Shown piece after piece: positions 8,771-17,309 of a stretch of DNA of 64,000 bases. Source of the DNA: Fulvivirga lutea (GTDB lineage: Bacteria > Bacteroidota > Bacteroidia > Cytophagales > Cyclobacteriaceae); the NCBI RefSeq assembly GCF_017068455.1, contig NZ_CP070608.1, positions 1,779,488 to 1,843,487 of the forward strand, read 5' to 3'. A model generated the notes under the pieces. That model had not been told where the DNA came from and did no database searches. It was given only the letters and a program-made list of their open reading frames with translations. The position numbers were made by a program, and so were the translations under genes. Within the stretch, counting starts at the first letter, position 1. Each line of letters begins with the position of its first letter.

Positions 8771-9927
8771 ATAAGATAAAAGCTTGGGTAGACGATAATT
8801 TAAAAGGCGATCCGGTAATCTGGGTAGTAGTATTTGCACTATCGCTTATTAGTATTTTGGTAGTGTATAGTGCCACCGGAACATTGGCGTTTAAGCGAAT
8901 GATCAATCCGGAATCTTACCTGATTAAACACACTCTATTAGTGTTTGTAGGCTTGGGAGCTATGTGGTTTGCCCATAAGATCGACTACAGATACTATTCT
9001 AAACTATCAAGATTTGCATTGTGGATTAGTGTCCCGTTGTTGATTTATACATTTACCAACGGTGTTAGCTTGAATAATGCCTCTCGTTGGATTCAGTTAC
9101 CAATTATCAATGCATCTTTTCAGCCTTCTGATCTAGCCAGTTTGGCCCTGATAACCAGCTTGGCAAGTATGCTTTCCAAGCGTCAGCAGAACATTGAAGA
9201 CTTTAAAGAGTCTTTCATTCCAATATTAATCTGGTGTGGAGTGATATGCGGCTTAATTGCATTAACCAACTTATCTTCTGCCATCTTACTTTTTGCTACT
9301 TGCATGCTAATCATGTTCATAGGTAGGGTGCCAATCAAATATCTGGCAATGCTTGTATTTGTAGGTATTATGGCTGGTAGCGTAGCATTAACTTTTGGTG
9401 TAAGAGGCGAAACAGCTAAGAACAGGATTGAAAGCTTTATTAATGGTGATGAACTACCATTCCAGGCAAAACATGCACGTATAGCAGTAGCTACAGGTGG
9501 CATTTTAGGCAAAGGTCCGGGTAATAGCCAACAAAGAAATATTCTTCCACACCCATATTCCGATTTCGTTTATGCCATTATCGTTGAGGAATATGGCCTT
9601 GTGGGAGGGGTAGTAGTACTCATTCTATACTTAATTCTTTTAGCCAGAGGCATGAAGGCAGTCACCAATAGTGAACGAGCGTTTGGTGGCTTGCTTTCGG
9701 CCGGATTAAGCTTTGCACTAGTACTGCAAGCCATGGTAAACATGGGTGTAGTGGTGGGCTTGGGTCCAATTACAGGTTTGCCACTTCCATTAATCAGTAT
9801 GGGTGGTACTTCCTTATTATTTACAGGACTTTCAATCGGAATTATTTTAAGCGTGAGCAGAGGCGAGACTGACTCATCATGGGAGAGTGCAGGTGGAGAA
9901 ATTAAAAACATAGCAAGGGCAGCGTGA
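8767..9927 (+). CDS. ftsW: Septal peptidoglycan glycosyltransferase FtsW (SEDS family)
   Basis: Polytopic membrane SEDS glycosyltransferase that polymerises lipid II at the septum with the FtsI transpeptidase encoded upstream. 386 aa, about ten membrane segments. Recognisable blocks: NNASRWIQLP near residue 105, the FQPSDLASLALI segment, the GKGPGNSQQRNILPHPYSDFVYAIIVEEYG block, and GLPLPLISMGGTSLL near the C-terminus. It starts in an ATGA overlap with murD. A heptamer repeat tract begins directly after its TGA stop. Confidence 0.96.
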   Translation: MNKIKAWVDDNLKGDPVIWVVVFALSLISILVVYSATGTLAFKRMINPESYLIKHTLLVFVGLGAMWFAHKIDYRYYSKLSRFALWISVPLLIYTFTNGVSLNNASRWIQLPIINASFQPSDLASLALITSLASMLSKRQQNIEDFKESFIPILIWCGVICGLIALTNLSSAILLFATCMLIMFIGRVPIKYLAMLVFVGIMAGSVALTFGVRGETAKNRIESFINGDELPFQAKHARIAVATGGILGKGPGNSQQRNILPHPYSDFVYAIIVEEYGLVGGVVVLILYLILLARGMKAVTNSERAFGGLLSAGLSFALVLQAMVNMGVVVGLGPITGLPLPLISMGGTSLLFTGLSIGIILSVSRGETDSSWESAGGEIKNIARAA

Positions 9928-10018
9928 CAATGAACAATTAACAATGAGCAATTAACTAATAACTAATAACCAATAACCAATAACCAGAAACCAGAAACCA
10001 GAAACAAGTAACCAGTTG
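9928..10018 (+). repeat. Degenerate heptamer tandem repeat, tract 2 (ftsW/murG)
   Basis: Thirteen consecutive units in strict 7-bp register from the first base after the ftsW stop: CAATGAA, CAATTAA, CAATGAG, CAATTAA, CTAATAA twice, CCAATAA twice, CCAGAAA three times, CAAGTAA, CCAGTTG. The motif drifts stepwise with hardly a break in period. The last unit contains the TTG used as the murG start codon at 10016. TAA/TGA triplets occur in several frames. The tract fills the whole ftsW-murG gap. Confidence 0.92.
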
Positions 10019-11122
10019 ACCAGTAAAGAACCATATCGATTCATCATAAGCGGAGGCGGAACAGGCGGACATATTTATCCTGCATTGGCGGTGGCTAATG
10101 AGATAAAAAGTCAGCACCCTGATTCTGAAATTTTGTTTGTAGGTGCTCAGGGTAAAATGGAGATGACCAAAGTGCCAGAGGCAGGTTATAAAATTGTAGG
10201 GCTTTGGATTAGCGGATTGCAACGAAGAGTAACCATTCAAAATTTACTTTTACCATTTAAAGTTATTCATAGTTTCTTCTCGGCAATTGGTATTGTTAAA
10301 AAGTTCAGCCCTAATGCAGTACTTGGTTTTGGCGGCTATGCAAGTGGGCCCATGATGTTTGCGGCAAATTCTCGTAAAGTGCCAACCTTAATTCAAGAGC
10401 AGAATTCTTATGCAGGCCTAACTAACAAGAAGTTTGGTAAGAAGGCTAAAAGCATTTGTGTGGCTTATGAGGGGATGGAGCAATATTTCCCTAAAGATGT
10501 TATCAAGTTTACTGGCAACCCGGTGAGAAGCGATATTCTTTCTTTAGAAAACAAAAGAGATGAGGCTATTCAGCATTTTGAATTAGATCCGAATAAGAAA
10601 ACAGTATTAGTGTTGGGTGGAAGCCTTGGAGCCAGAACAATCAATAGAAGTATTGCCGGTCATTTAGATAAGGTAGTGAAAGGCGGGTTCCAGGTGCTAT
10701 GGCAGACAGGCAGATTTTATTATAACGATATGAAAAATGTGGCTGCTGATTATGGTAGCAACATAAAAGTGCACGAGTTTATTAAGAGAATGGATTTGGC
10801 ATATGCCTCGGCAGATGTAGTGGTTTCCAGAGCCGGGGCTTTGTCCATTTCCGAACTGTGCCTGGTAGGCAAACCTACCATTCTGGTGCCTTCACCCAAT
10901 GTGGCTGAAGATCATCAAACAAAAAATGCGAGGTCGCTATGTACAAACGGTGCAGCTATTTTAATCCGTGATAGTGAATCAGAAAAAAGCCTGATGAACA
11001 ATGTAGTAGACCTTTTAGGTGATAAAGAAAAACAAGCGAGTCTTAGCGCAGCCCTTAAAAAAATGGGGAAGCCTAATGCTACAAAAGATATAGTATCAGA
11101 AGTAATGCGAATTATCAATTGA
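10016..11122 (+). CDS. murG: Lipid II synthase MurG (UDP-GlcNAc transferase), TTG start
   Basis: Membrane-associated GT-B glycosyltransferase that adds GlcNAc to lipid I to make lipid II. The N-terminal motif ISGGGTGGHIYPALAVA begins at residue 10. Further blocks: LGFGGYASGP, IQEQNSYAG, GGSLGAR, and the C-terminal SRAGALSISELCLVG for UDP-GlcNAc binding. 368 aa is normal. No ATG exists before the glycine-rich loop; TTG 10016, inside the last heptamer unit, gives a nine-residue lead that fits the family. It ends in a four-base TTGA overlap with murC. Confidence 0.96.
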   Translation: MTSKEPYRFIISGGGTGGHIYPALAVANEIKSQHPDSEILFVGAQGKMEMTKVPEAGYKIVGLWISGLQRRVTIQNLLLPFKVIHSFFSAIGIVKKFSPNAVLGFGGYASGPMMFAANSRKVPTLIQEQNSYAGLTNKKFGKKAKSICVAYEGMEQYFPKDVIKFTGNPVRSDILSLENKRDEAIQHFELDPNKKTVLVLGGSLGARTINRSIAGHLDKVVKGGFQVLWQTGRFYYNDMKNVAADYGSNIKVHEFIKRMDLAYASADVVVSRAGALSISELCLVGKPTILVPSPNVAEDHQTKNARSLCTNGAAILIRDSESEKSLMNNVVDLLGDKEKQASLSAALKKMGKPNATKDIVSEVMRIIN

Positions 11123-12513
11123 AATTAGATAAATACCATAACGTCTATTTCATCGGTATCGGAGGTATCGGGATGAGTGCTTTGGCCAGATGGTTTAACC
11201 ATAACGGCTTTGCAGTATCCGGCTACGACCGTACGCCTACTTCTTTAACCAACAAGCTTATTGAGGAAGGAATAGCTATTCATTTTGATGATGATGTAGC
11301 CAATATTCCTGATGCGGTAAAACAAAACAAAGAGGAGTCATTAATTATCATTACTCCAGCCATACCTAAGCATCAAAAAGAGCTAAATTATTTTAAAGAT
11401 AATGGCTTTGAGCTGTTCAAGCGCTCGCAGGTGCTGGGCATGATTTCCTCAGAATTTCATTTGGTAGCAGTTGCGGGAACGCACGGAAAAACTACGACCT
11501 CTTCCATGATCGCCCACTTGCTGAAACATGCAGGCAGAGATATCACGGCATTTTTAGGAGGCATTGCTACCAATTATGAGTCTAACTACATCGCCAACCA
11601 AAACAAAGACGGTAAGTCTATTGCCGTGGTGGAAGCAGATGAGTTTGACAGATCGTTTTTAACGCTTCATCCGGATGTGGCAGTTGTTACTTCTGCTGAT
11701 GCAGACCATCTGGATATCTATGGAGATAAAACACAATTAGAAGATTCTTTTAAGGCGTTTATCAAGCAGGTGAAAGCCTCTGGTAAACTCTTTATTAATG
11801 AAAAAATAGCCAAAGAATTAGTAAGTGATGATTATAATCGATCAGCACATACCTATGGCATAAACCGGGGGCAATTTTTTGCCAGCAATATTACCATGTG
11901 TAATGGTTTTTTTGAATTCAATTATTGTGATGAGCAGTGCAATATTAATAATCTTATGCTTGGCGTTCCCGGTTTTCATAATGTTGAAAATGCTACTGTA
12001 GCCATTGCTGTAGCCCTTGATTTAGGGCTGAGCCCAGAGGAAGTAAGGGCGGGCATTGAAAGCTACCGTGGTGTAAAAAGAAGATTTGAGTACATCATCA
12101 AATCAGAGAAAATAATTTTTGTGGATGACTATGCTCACCACCCAACGGAGATAGAGTCTTTTCTTAAATCACTCAAATTCATGTACCCTGATAAAAAGGT
12201 GACGGCCATATTTCAGCCGCACCTTTTTACCAGAACAAGAGATTTTGTAGACGGCTTTGCCGAAAGCCTTGACCTGGCTGATGAAGTGATATTACTGGAT
12301 ATCTATCCGGCAAGGGAAGAGCCTATTGAAGGGGTAACATCAAAAATTATTTACGACAAGATGCAAACGGAGAAGGTATTGATCAACAAAGAAGAGTTGC
12401 TCAACCACCTTGAAAATGAAAACTATGAAGTGATCGCCACCATCGGTGCGGGCGATATCGACAAACTGGTAGAACCGATTAAAGAACATTTAAACGAGAA
12501 ATACCATGCTTAA
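11119..12513 (+). CDS. murC: UDP-MurNAc:L-alanine ligase MurC, TTG start
   Basis: Cytoplasmic ligase adding the first amino acid (L-Ala) to UDP-MurNAc. Seen: N-terminal IGIGGIGMSALARW for UDP-MurNAc binding, P-loop VAGTHGKTTT, VVEADEFDRSFL, and DDYAHHPTEIE before the C-terminal domain. 464 aa, typical. No in-frame ATG precedes the N-terminal motif, so TTG 11119 in the TTGA overlap with murG is the start; coupled reinitiation is likely. The end overlaps ftsQ by 8 bases. Confidence 0.96.
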   Translation: MKLDKYHNVYFIGIGGIGMSALARWFNHNGFAVSGYDRTPTSLTNKLIEEGIAIHFDDDVANIPDAVKQNKEESLIIITPAIPKHQKELNYFKDNGFELFKRSQVLGMISSEFHLVAVAGTHGKTTTSSMIAHLLKHAGRDITAFLGGIATNYESNYIANQNKDGKSIAVVEADEFDRSFLTLHPDVAVVTSADADHLDIYGDKTQLEDSFKAFIKQVKASGKLFINEKIAKELVSDDYNRSAHTYGINRGQFFASNITMCNGFFEFNYCDEQCNINNLMLGVPGFHNVENATVAIAVALDLGLSPEEVRAGIESYRGVKRRFEYIIKSEKIIFVDDYAHHPTEIESFLKSLKFMYPDKKVTAIFQPHLFTRTRDFVDGFAESLDLADEVILLDIYPAREEPIEGVTSKIIYDKMQTEKVLINKEELLNHLENENYEVIATIGAGDIDKLVEPIKEHLNEKYHA

Positions 12514-13270
12514 AAAACTGAAAATAGGTAAAGGGGTGAAGGTTGCTGTGGTATCCATTTTGATGCTCTCCCTAATCAGCTTTGGTAGCAGAAAGCAAGA
12601 GGGCGAAAAGTGTCAGGATATTATTATCAAGCTCACGAATCAGCAAAACAACTTCTTTATAGATGAAAATGACATCATGCGAATGATGACAAAAAATGGT
12701 GAAGAAGTACTGCTGGGCACACATTTTAAAGACATCAAACTAAAAGAGATTGAAGGCCGAGTGAAAACTCAAAAGTTTATTAAAAAAGCCGAGATCTATA
12801 AAGACTTAAAAGGCAATCTGCTGGTAAACGCAGAGTTAAGAAGACCTTTTGCCAGAATACTGGAGCCTGGTAAGGCCAATGGTTATGTGGCATTGGACGG
12901 TGCGATTCTTCCAACATCTACAAAATACACATCGAGAGCTGTGATTTTAAGTGGAAGCTATATGAAAGAGATGATGCAGCACGATTTAACAGAAACGGAA
13001 GAGGGGCAGAAAATTTATGAGCTGCTACAATTTATCTATAACGATAAGTTTTGGAGCGCTCAGATAGCACAAATCGATATAAGCAAGGATTTGTATGTAA
13101 CGCTTTACCCACAGGTAACAAAGCAGATTGTGGAGTTTGGGAAGCCTGAGGATGTGAAGCAGAAGTTTAAGAAGCTAAAGGCTTTTTACAAAAAGGTACT
13201 CCCTCAGAAGGGGTGGAATACCTACAGCAGAATTAACCTGGAATATAAAGATCAGGTGATAGCTGAATAA
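12506..13270 (+). CDS. ftsQ: Cell division protein FtsQ
   Basis: Bitopic division protein linking the early and late divisome through FtsL/FtsB. 254 aa: short basic cytoplasmic tail, one membrane segment around residues 12-28, then a POTRA-like region (about 38-105, IIIKLTNQQNNFFIDENDI onward) and a beta-rich FtsQ domain with VALDGAILP and a YSRINLEY end. The family is poorly conserved, but the position between murC and ftsA and the domain plan are standard. The start lies 8 bases inside murC. A heptamer repeat tract follows its stop at once. Confidence 0.92.
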   Translation: MLKKLKIGKGVKVAVVSILMLSLISFGSRKQEGEKCQDIIIKLTNQQNNFFIDENDIMRMMTKNGEEVLLGTHFKDIKLKEIEGRVKTQKFIKKAEIYKDLKGNLLVNAELRRPFARILEPGKANGYVALDGAILPTSTKYTSRAVILSGSYMKEMMQHDLTETEEGQKIYELLQFIYNDKFWSAQIAQIDISKDLYVTLYPQVTKQIVEFGKPEDVKQKFKKLKAFYKKVLPQKGWNTYSRINLEYKDQVIAE

Positions 13271-13340
13271 AGCTATAAGCCGTAAGCTGTAAGCTCTAAG
13301 CAAAAGGCTTGAAGCTTGTAGCTAATAGCTTAAAGCTTAG
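13271..13340 (+). repeat. Degenerate heptamer tandem repeat, tract 3 (ftsQ/ftsA)
   Basis: Exactly ten 7-bp units from the first base after the ftsQ stop: AGCTATA, AGCCGTA, AGCTGTA, AGCTCTA, AGCAAAA, GGCTTGA, AGCTTGT, AGCTAAT, AGCTTAA, AGCTTAG. The core AGCT is kept while the last three bases vary. Junctions create TAA or TAG repeatedly. Because the core is palindromic the tract also has weak inverted-repeat character. The remaining 45 bases up to the ftsA ATG are A-rich, without a clear promoter. Confidence 0.9.
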
Positions 13341-13385
13341 ACGAAAAGAAAGTATTAAACAACCACTAAAAATAGATTTACAACC

Positions 13386-14687
13386 ATGGAAAATGACAAA
13401 ATCGTAGTCGGACTCGATATTGGAACCACAAAAATTTGCGCAATTGTGGGTCGCAAGAATGAGTTTGGCAAACTTGAAGTTTTGGGAATGGGTAAAGCTG
13501 AATCGGATGGTGTAATCCGGGGCATCGTTACCAACATTGACAAAACTGTGAATGCAATTGAAAAGGCCGTGAAAGAGGCTGAAGACCAATCGGGTATCGA
13601 TATCCGGGTGGTAAACGTTGGAATCGCAGGCCAGCACATTAAAAGCTCAATTCATCATGGAAGCATTACGCGAAACACCAATGATGATGAGATTACCATT
13701 GAAGACATTAACCGTCTGAACAACGATATGTATCGTATCGTAATTCCACCGGGCAGCGAGATTATTCACGTGATGCCTCAGGATTATACGGTAGATTATG
13801 AAGACGGCATTAAAGACCCTGTAGGTATGAGTGGCGTTAAGCTGGAAGCTGACTTCCATGTGATTACCGCTCAAACCAACGCCATCAATAACATTAACAA
13901 ATGTGTGAAGCGTGCAGGCTTAGAAATTGAAAATTTAATACTAGAGCCGCTAGCATCTAGCCTGGCAGTATTGAGTGACGAAGAAAAAGAAGCAGGCATC
14001 TGCCTGATTGATATTGGGGGTGGTACAACAGATATCGCTATTTTCCATGACAATATCATCCGCCATACGGCTGTAATACCTTTCGGAGGTAACATCATTA
14101 CATCAGACATAAAGCAGGGTTGCATGGTAATGCAGCACCAGGCGGAATTGCTGAAAACGAAATTTGGTAAGGCCATTGGCGAAGAAGCGAGCCCTAACGA
14201 GATCGTGGCGATACCCGGTATTAGAAACAGGCCGCCAAAAGAAATTTCTATCCGCAACCTGGCCAATATCATTGAAGCCAGAATGGAAGAGATCGTGGAG
14301 CTCGCTCACACAGAAATTATTACTTCAGGGTTTGAGAACAGACTGGCTGGCGGTATAGTAATTACCGGTGGTGGTTCTCAGCTAAACAGCCTGAAGCAAC
14401 TGGTAGAATACATGACAGGCATGGATGCGCGCATCGGGTACCCGAACGAGCATTTAGGCAAAAGTAAAGTGGATAGCGTGAAGAGCCCGATGTACGCAAC
14501 ATCAGTAGGGCTGGTACTTAGCGGATTCAGAGCTTTGGATAACAGAGAAGACAGATACAAAGAAGCTAAGGGAGGCGGTAAGTTAACTGCAAAGAAACGC
14601 GAAGCCGGAGGTGATTTTTTCGCGAAAATCTTAAATAAAACCAAAGGCCTTTTAATTGACGACTTAGATGGTAGTAAAGACTACTAA
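13386..14687 (+). CDS. ftsA: Cell division protein FtsA
   Basis: Actin-fold ATPase that tethers FtsZ to the membrane and signals to the late divisome. 433 aa. Seen: phosphate-1 motif VGLDIGTTKICAIVG at residues 8-22, LIDIGGGTTDIAIF as phosphate-2 and GIVITGGGSQL as the adenosine motif. The C-terminus ends with basic/hydrophobic KILNKTKGLLIDDL, plausible as the membrane-targeting amphipathic helix. It is separated from ftsQ by repeat tract 3 and from ftsZ by 33 bases. Confidence 0.97.
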   Translation: MENDKIVVGLDIGTTKICAIVGRKNEFGKLEVLGMGKAESDGVIRGIVTNIDKTVNAIEKAVKEAEDQSGIDIRVVNVGIAGQHIKSSIHHGSITRNTNDDEITIEDINRLNNDMYRIVIPPGSEIIHVMPQDYTVDYEDGIKDPVGMSGVKLEADFHVITAQTNAINNINKCVKRAGLEIENLILEPLASSLAVLSDEEKEAGICLIDIGGGTTDIAIFHDNIIRHTAVIPFGGNIITSDIKQGCMVMQHQAELLKTKFGKAIGEEASPNEIVAIPGIRNRPPKEISIRNLANIIEARMEEIVELAHTEIITSGFENRLAGGIVITGGGSQLNSLKQLVEYMTGMDARIGYPNEHLGKSKVDSVKSPMYATSVGLVLSGFRALDNREDRYKEAKGGGKLTAKKREAGGDFFAKILNKTKGLLIDDLDGSKDY

Positions 14688-14720
14688 TCAAAAAATTAGA
14701 AACCACTAAATACTAAAGTA

Positions 14721-16277
14721 ATGGAAGATAATGGATATAAATTCGAAATTCCCAAACACCATAAATCGATTATAAAGGTGATTGGTGTAGGTGGGGGCGG
14801 TAGCAATGCCGTAAACTTCATGTACAGCCAAGGCATTAAAGATGTTGAGTTTGTAGTATGTAACACCGATTCACAAGCATTAAAATCTAGCTCAGTACCT
14901 GCAAAAATTCAGATAGGGGTAAACCTTACGGAAGGTTTAGGTGCGGGTGCTAACCCTGAAGTTGGTAAAAATGCCGCTTTAGAGAGCAAAGAAGATATAA
15001 GAGACCTGTTAGGCACAGATACCAAAATGGTATTTATTACTGCCGGAATGGGTGGAGGTACAGGAACGGGTGCGGCTCCTGTTATTGCCAAAATTGCCAA
15101 AGAGATGGACATCCTTACTGTAGGGATTGTTACTTCTCCGTTTGGTTTTGAAGGTAAAAAGAAAAGAGCACAGGCCGAGGAAGGTATTAAAGCACTTCGT
15201 GAGAATTGCGATACCGTACTGGTAATATTAAACGACAAGCTGAGAGAAATCCATGGTAACCTCTCTATAGGAAGTGCGTTTGGCCAGGCCGATAATGTAT
15301 TAACAACTGCTGCTAAAGGTATAGCAGAGATTATTACCGTTGCCGGATATGTGAACGTGGATTTCCAGGATGTGCGCACCGTAATGTACAATGCAGGTGC
15401 TGCCGTAATGGGTTCTGCACTTACTAAAGGCGACAATAGAGCACGCAGAGCAGCAGAAGAAGCCTTAGCTTCTCCATTGTTGGATAACAGAGACATTCTT
15501 GGAGCTCAGAAAATCTTGCTTTCGATTATCTCGGGAGATCAGGCAGAGCTACAGATGGATGAACTCACTGAAATTACCGAATACATTCAGGAGCAGGCAG
15601 GTGAAGATGCTGAGGTGATATTTGGCCACGGTGTAGACCCTAGCCTGGAAGAAAGCATTCGCGTAACGGTTATTGCTACGGGTTTTGACAGAAGCTATTC
15701 GCATGCTGAGCCTATTAGCTCACCAAATAATAATAACACACAGGCCGATGAGCGCAAGGTGTTTGACTTAGAAAAGCCACAGCAGATAAACATGTTTGAA
15801 ACTGATAACTCAGTGAATAACGATAACAGCTCTGAGCTTACTTCTCGCACTACTGAAGAAGAGGAAGAAGATTCTTTCTCGGCACGCTACTCATTTGCCA
15901 AGCCAGAATCTAGAATAGAAGACGATGAAGATGGCGATGATGGTTTGTTTGATGAGCTGGACGATGAGTTTGAAATAGTAGGAGATGATGAAGGCGACCA
16001 GCAAATAAATGCAGATGGCATGATGGACGTGCGCAGCACGAAAGAGCGCCTTAAAAAGCAAGCTGAAGAACGTTTAAACCGATTAAAAGGAAACAACAAA
16101 GCGGAGATGAATACGCATGAGTTTAAGGAAAAATTAGATGTACCCGCATTTTTGCGCAAAGATGTGAAGCTATCTAACGTGCCCCACTCTAGCGAGCCGC
16201 ATGTGAGTAAGTATAATTTAAATGACGATAATCAGATCTTGGGTAACAACAAGTTCTTACACGATAACGTGGACTAG
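14721..16277 (+). CDS. ftsZ: Cell division GTPase FtsZ
   Basis: Tubulin-like GTPase forming the Z ring. GTP-binding motifs: IGVGGGGSNAVNFM at residues 20-33 and the tubulin signature GGGTGTGAAP at about 112-121. At 518 aa it is much longer than E. coli FtsZ (383): after the globular domain (to about 330) comes a long, very acidic linker with repeated D/E runs, a basic patch (KERLKKQAEERLNRLK), then VPAFLRK resembling the conserved C-terminal FtsA-binding peptide, followed by about 40 extra polar residues. Last gene of the cluster, followed by a terminator. Confidence 0.97.
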   Translation: MEDNGYKFEIPKHHKSIIKVIGVGGGGSNAVNFMYSQGIKDVEFVVCNTDSQALKSSSVPAKIQIGVNLTEGLGAGANPEVGKNAALESKEDIRDLLGTDTKMVFITAGMGGGTGTGAAPVIAKIAKEMDILTVGIVTSPFGFEGKKKRAQAEEGIKALRENCDTVLVILNDKLREIHGNLSIGSAFGQADNVLTTAAKGIAEIITVAGYVNVDFQDVRTVMYNAGAAVMGSALTKGDNRARRAAEEALASPLLDNRDILGAQKILLSIISGDQAELQMDELTEITEYIQEQAGEDAEVIFGHGVDPSLEESIRVTVIATGFDRSYSHAEPISSPNNNNTQADERKVFDLEKPQQINMFETDNSVNNDNSSELTSRTTEEEEEDSFSARYSFAKPESRIEDDEDGDDGLFDELDDEFEIVGDDEGDQQINADGMMDVRSTKERLKKQAEERLNRLKGNNKAEMNTHEFKEKLDVPAFLRKDVKLSNVPHSSEPHVSKYNLNDDNQILGNNKFLHDNVD

Positions 16278-16384
16278 ATCCACTGGTTGACATCGCAGCA
16301 TTAAAGCCGGCTTACTTTCCAATTCGTAGTGGTTGTTGGTTGTAAATTTTTTGGCCGGTGCTGCCTGTCAATTTTTTCAAATAC

Positions 16385-16420
16385 AAATCCCCGGGGTGCG
16401 CCTCGGGGATTTTGGTTTTT
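16385..16420. terminator. Bidirectional terminator between ftsZ and the converging gene
   Basis: AAATCCCCG (16385-16393) pairs with CGGGGATTT (16404-16412), followed by a T-rich stretch on the plus strand. It lies between ftsZ and a converging reverse-strand gene ending at 16419, so it should stop the dcw transcript and may also serve the opposite direction. Confidence 0.8.
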
Positions 16421-17267
16421 AGTGAGTTAAATCAAAAGTTACAGGCAATACAAACCTTGATTTAACTTTTTTTCCATCAAATATTGCTGGCTTCCAATTG
16501 GGTAGTTTTGACAGCTTGTTAATAGTCTTCTTTTCAAAGCGATCAAAGTTTCGTGATAAAGCTTCAAAGTCAGTCAATTGGCCGTTTTCATCTACAACGA
16601 ATTGAATGTAAATTTTTGATTCTTTTCCAGCTAACCTTTTCAAAAATGGATAGTTCATGGATTGAACAAACTGCTTGTAGAAATTCTCTAAGCCTTCATA
16701 AGGAGTAGCTTTGATGTCTACTTTTGCATGAATCGTATCATTTTTTGATGTTCTCAAGATTAAATTCGAAAAGAGAAGCGAATCTTTAAATACAGTTTTA
16801 TATTCTTCTACTTCTGACTTCAACTTTAGTGTATAACTCATTACACCTGAACCATTTTTGAGAATATTAATACTGTCAGGTGTTAAAACATTTATATACT
16901 TATTCGAATTGTTTTTAAAAATTGAGTTTAAGACATAGTCATTATCGTTAATCACTTTAATATTTGCTGATATCTTATCGAAGTATGGCTTATAGTTCCA
17001 TTCGGCAAACTGATTATTAAAATATTTGAGAAATTCATCAGTTTGCTCATAACTGCTAATTTTCTTAATTGATGCCGATAATTTGAGAGTATCAAATTCA
17101 AATTGATTAACGAAAATCCCATCTTCTATTTTTTCATAAGTTCTCTTGAATGGTGTGATTTCAGATGATTCTTTATGAAAGAAATTTTCAAAATATTTAA
17201 CCTCTTGGGCTTTACTACTCAGGTATATTATAAAAAGAATAGCAGTTGTTAGTGACAACCTTTTCAT
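16419..17267 (-). CDS. Secreted protein with TonB C-terminal domain
   Basis: 282 aa with a signal peptide (MKRLSLTTAILFIIYLSSKA, cut before QEV). The middle region is unrecognised. Residues of about 205-282 look like a TonB_C fold: KIYIQFVVDENGQLTDFEA, KLPNWKPA and RFVLPVTFDL match the usual pattern of stand-alone Bacteroidota TonB C-terminal domains. It lacks the N-terminal membrane anchor and proline-rich arm of a true TonB, so an energy-transducing role is doubtful; it may be a periplasmic structural or adaptor protein. It may share a transcript with the membrane protein gene 42 bases upstream. Confidence 0.75.
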   Translation of the reverse strand: MKRLSLTTAILFIIYLSSKAQEVKYFENFFHKESSEITPFKRTYEKIEDGIFVNQFEFDTLKLSASIKKISSYEQTDEFLKYFNNQFAEWNYKPYFDKISANIKVINDNDYVLNSIFKNNSNKYINVLTPDSINILKNGSGVMSYTLKLKSEVEEYKTVFKDSLLFSNLILRTSKNDTIHAKVDIKATPYEGLENFYKQFVQSMNYPFLKRLAGKESKIYIQFVVDENGQLTDFEALSRNFDRFEKKTINKLSKLPNWKPAIFDGKKVKSRFVLPVTFDLTH

Positions 17268-17309
17268 ACTTTAAGATTTTAGAATATCTGGTTAGTTAAA
17301 CAATACAAA

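Noticed and set aside
7365-13340. Heptamer tracts or repeats A as CRISPR arrays
   Set aside because: Units are 7 bp without spacers, and the A copies are single elements kilobases apart; no cas genes.
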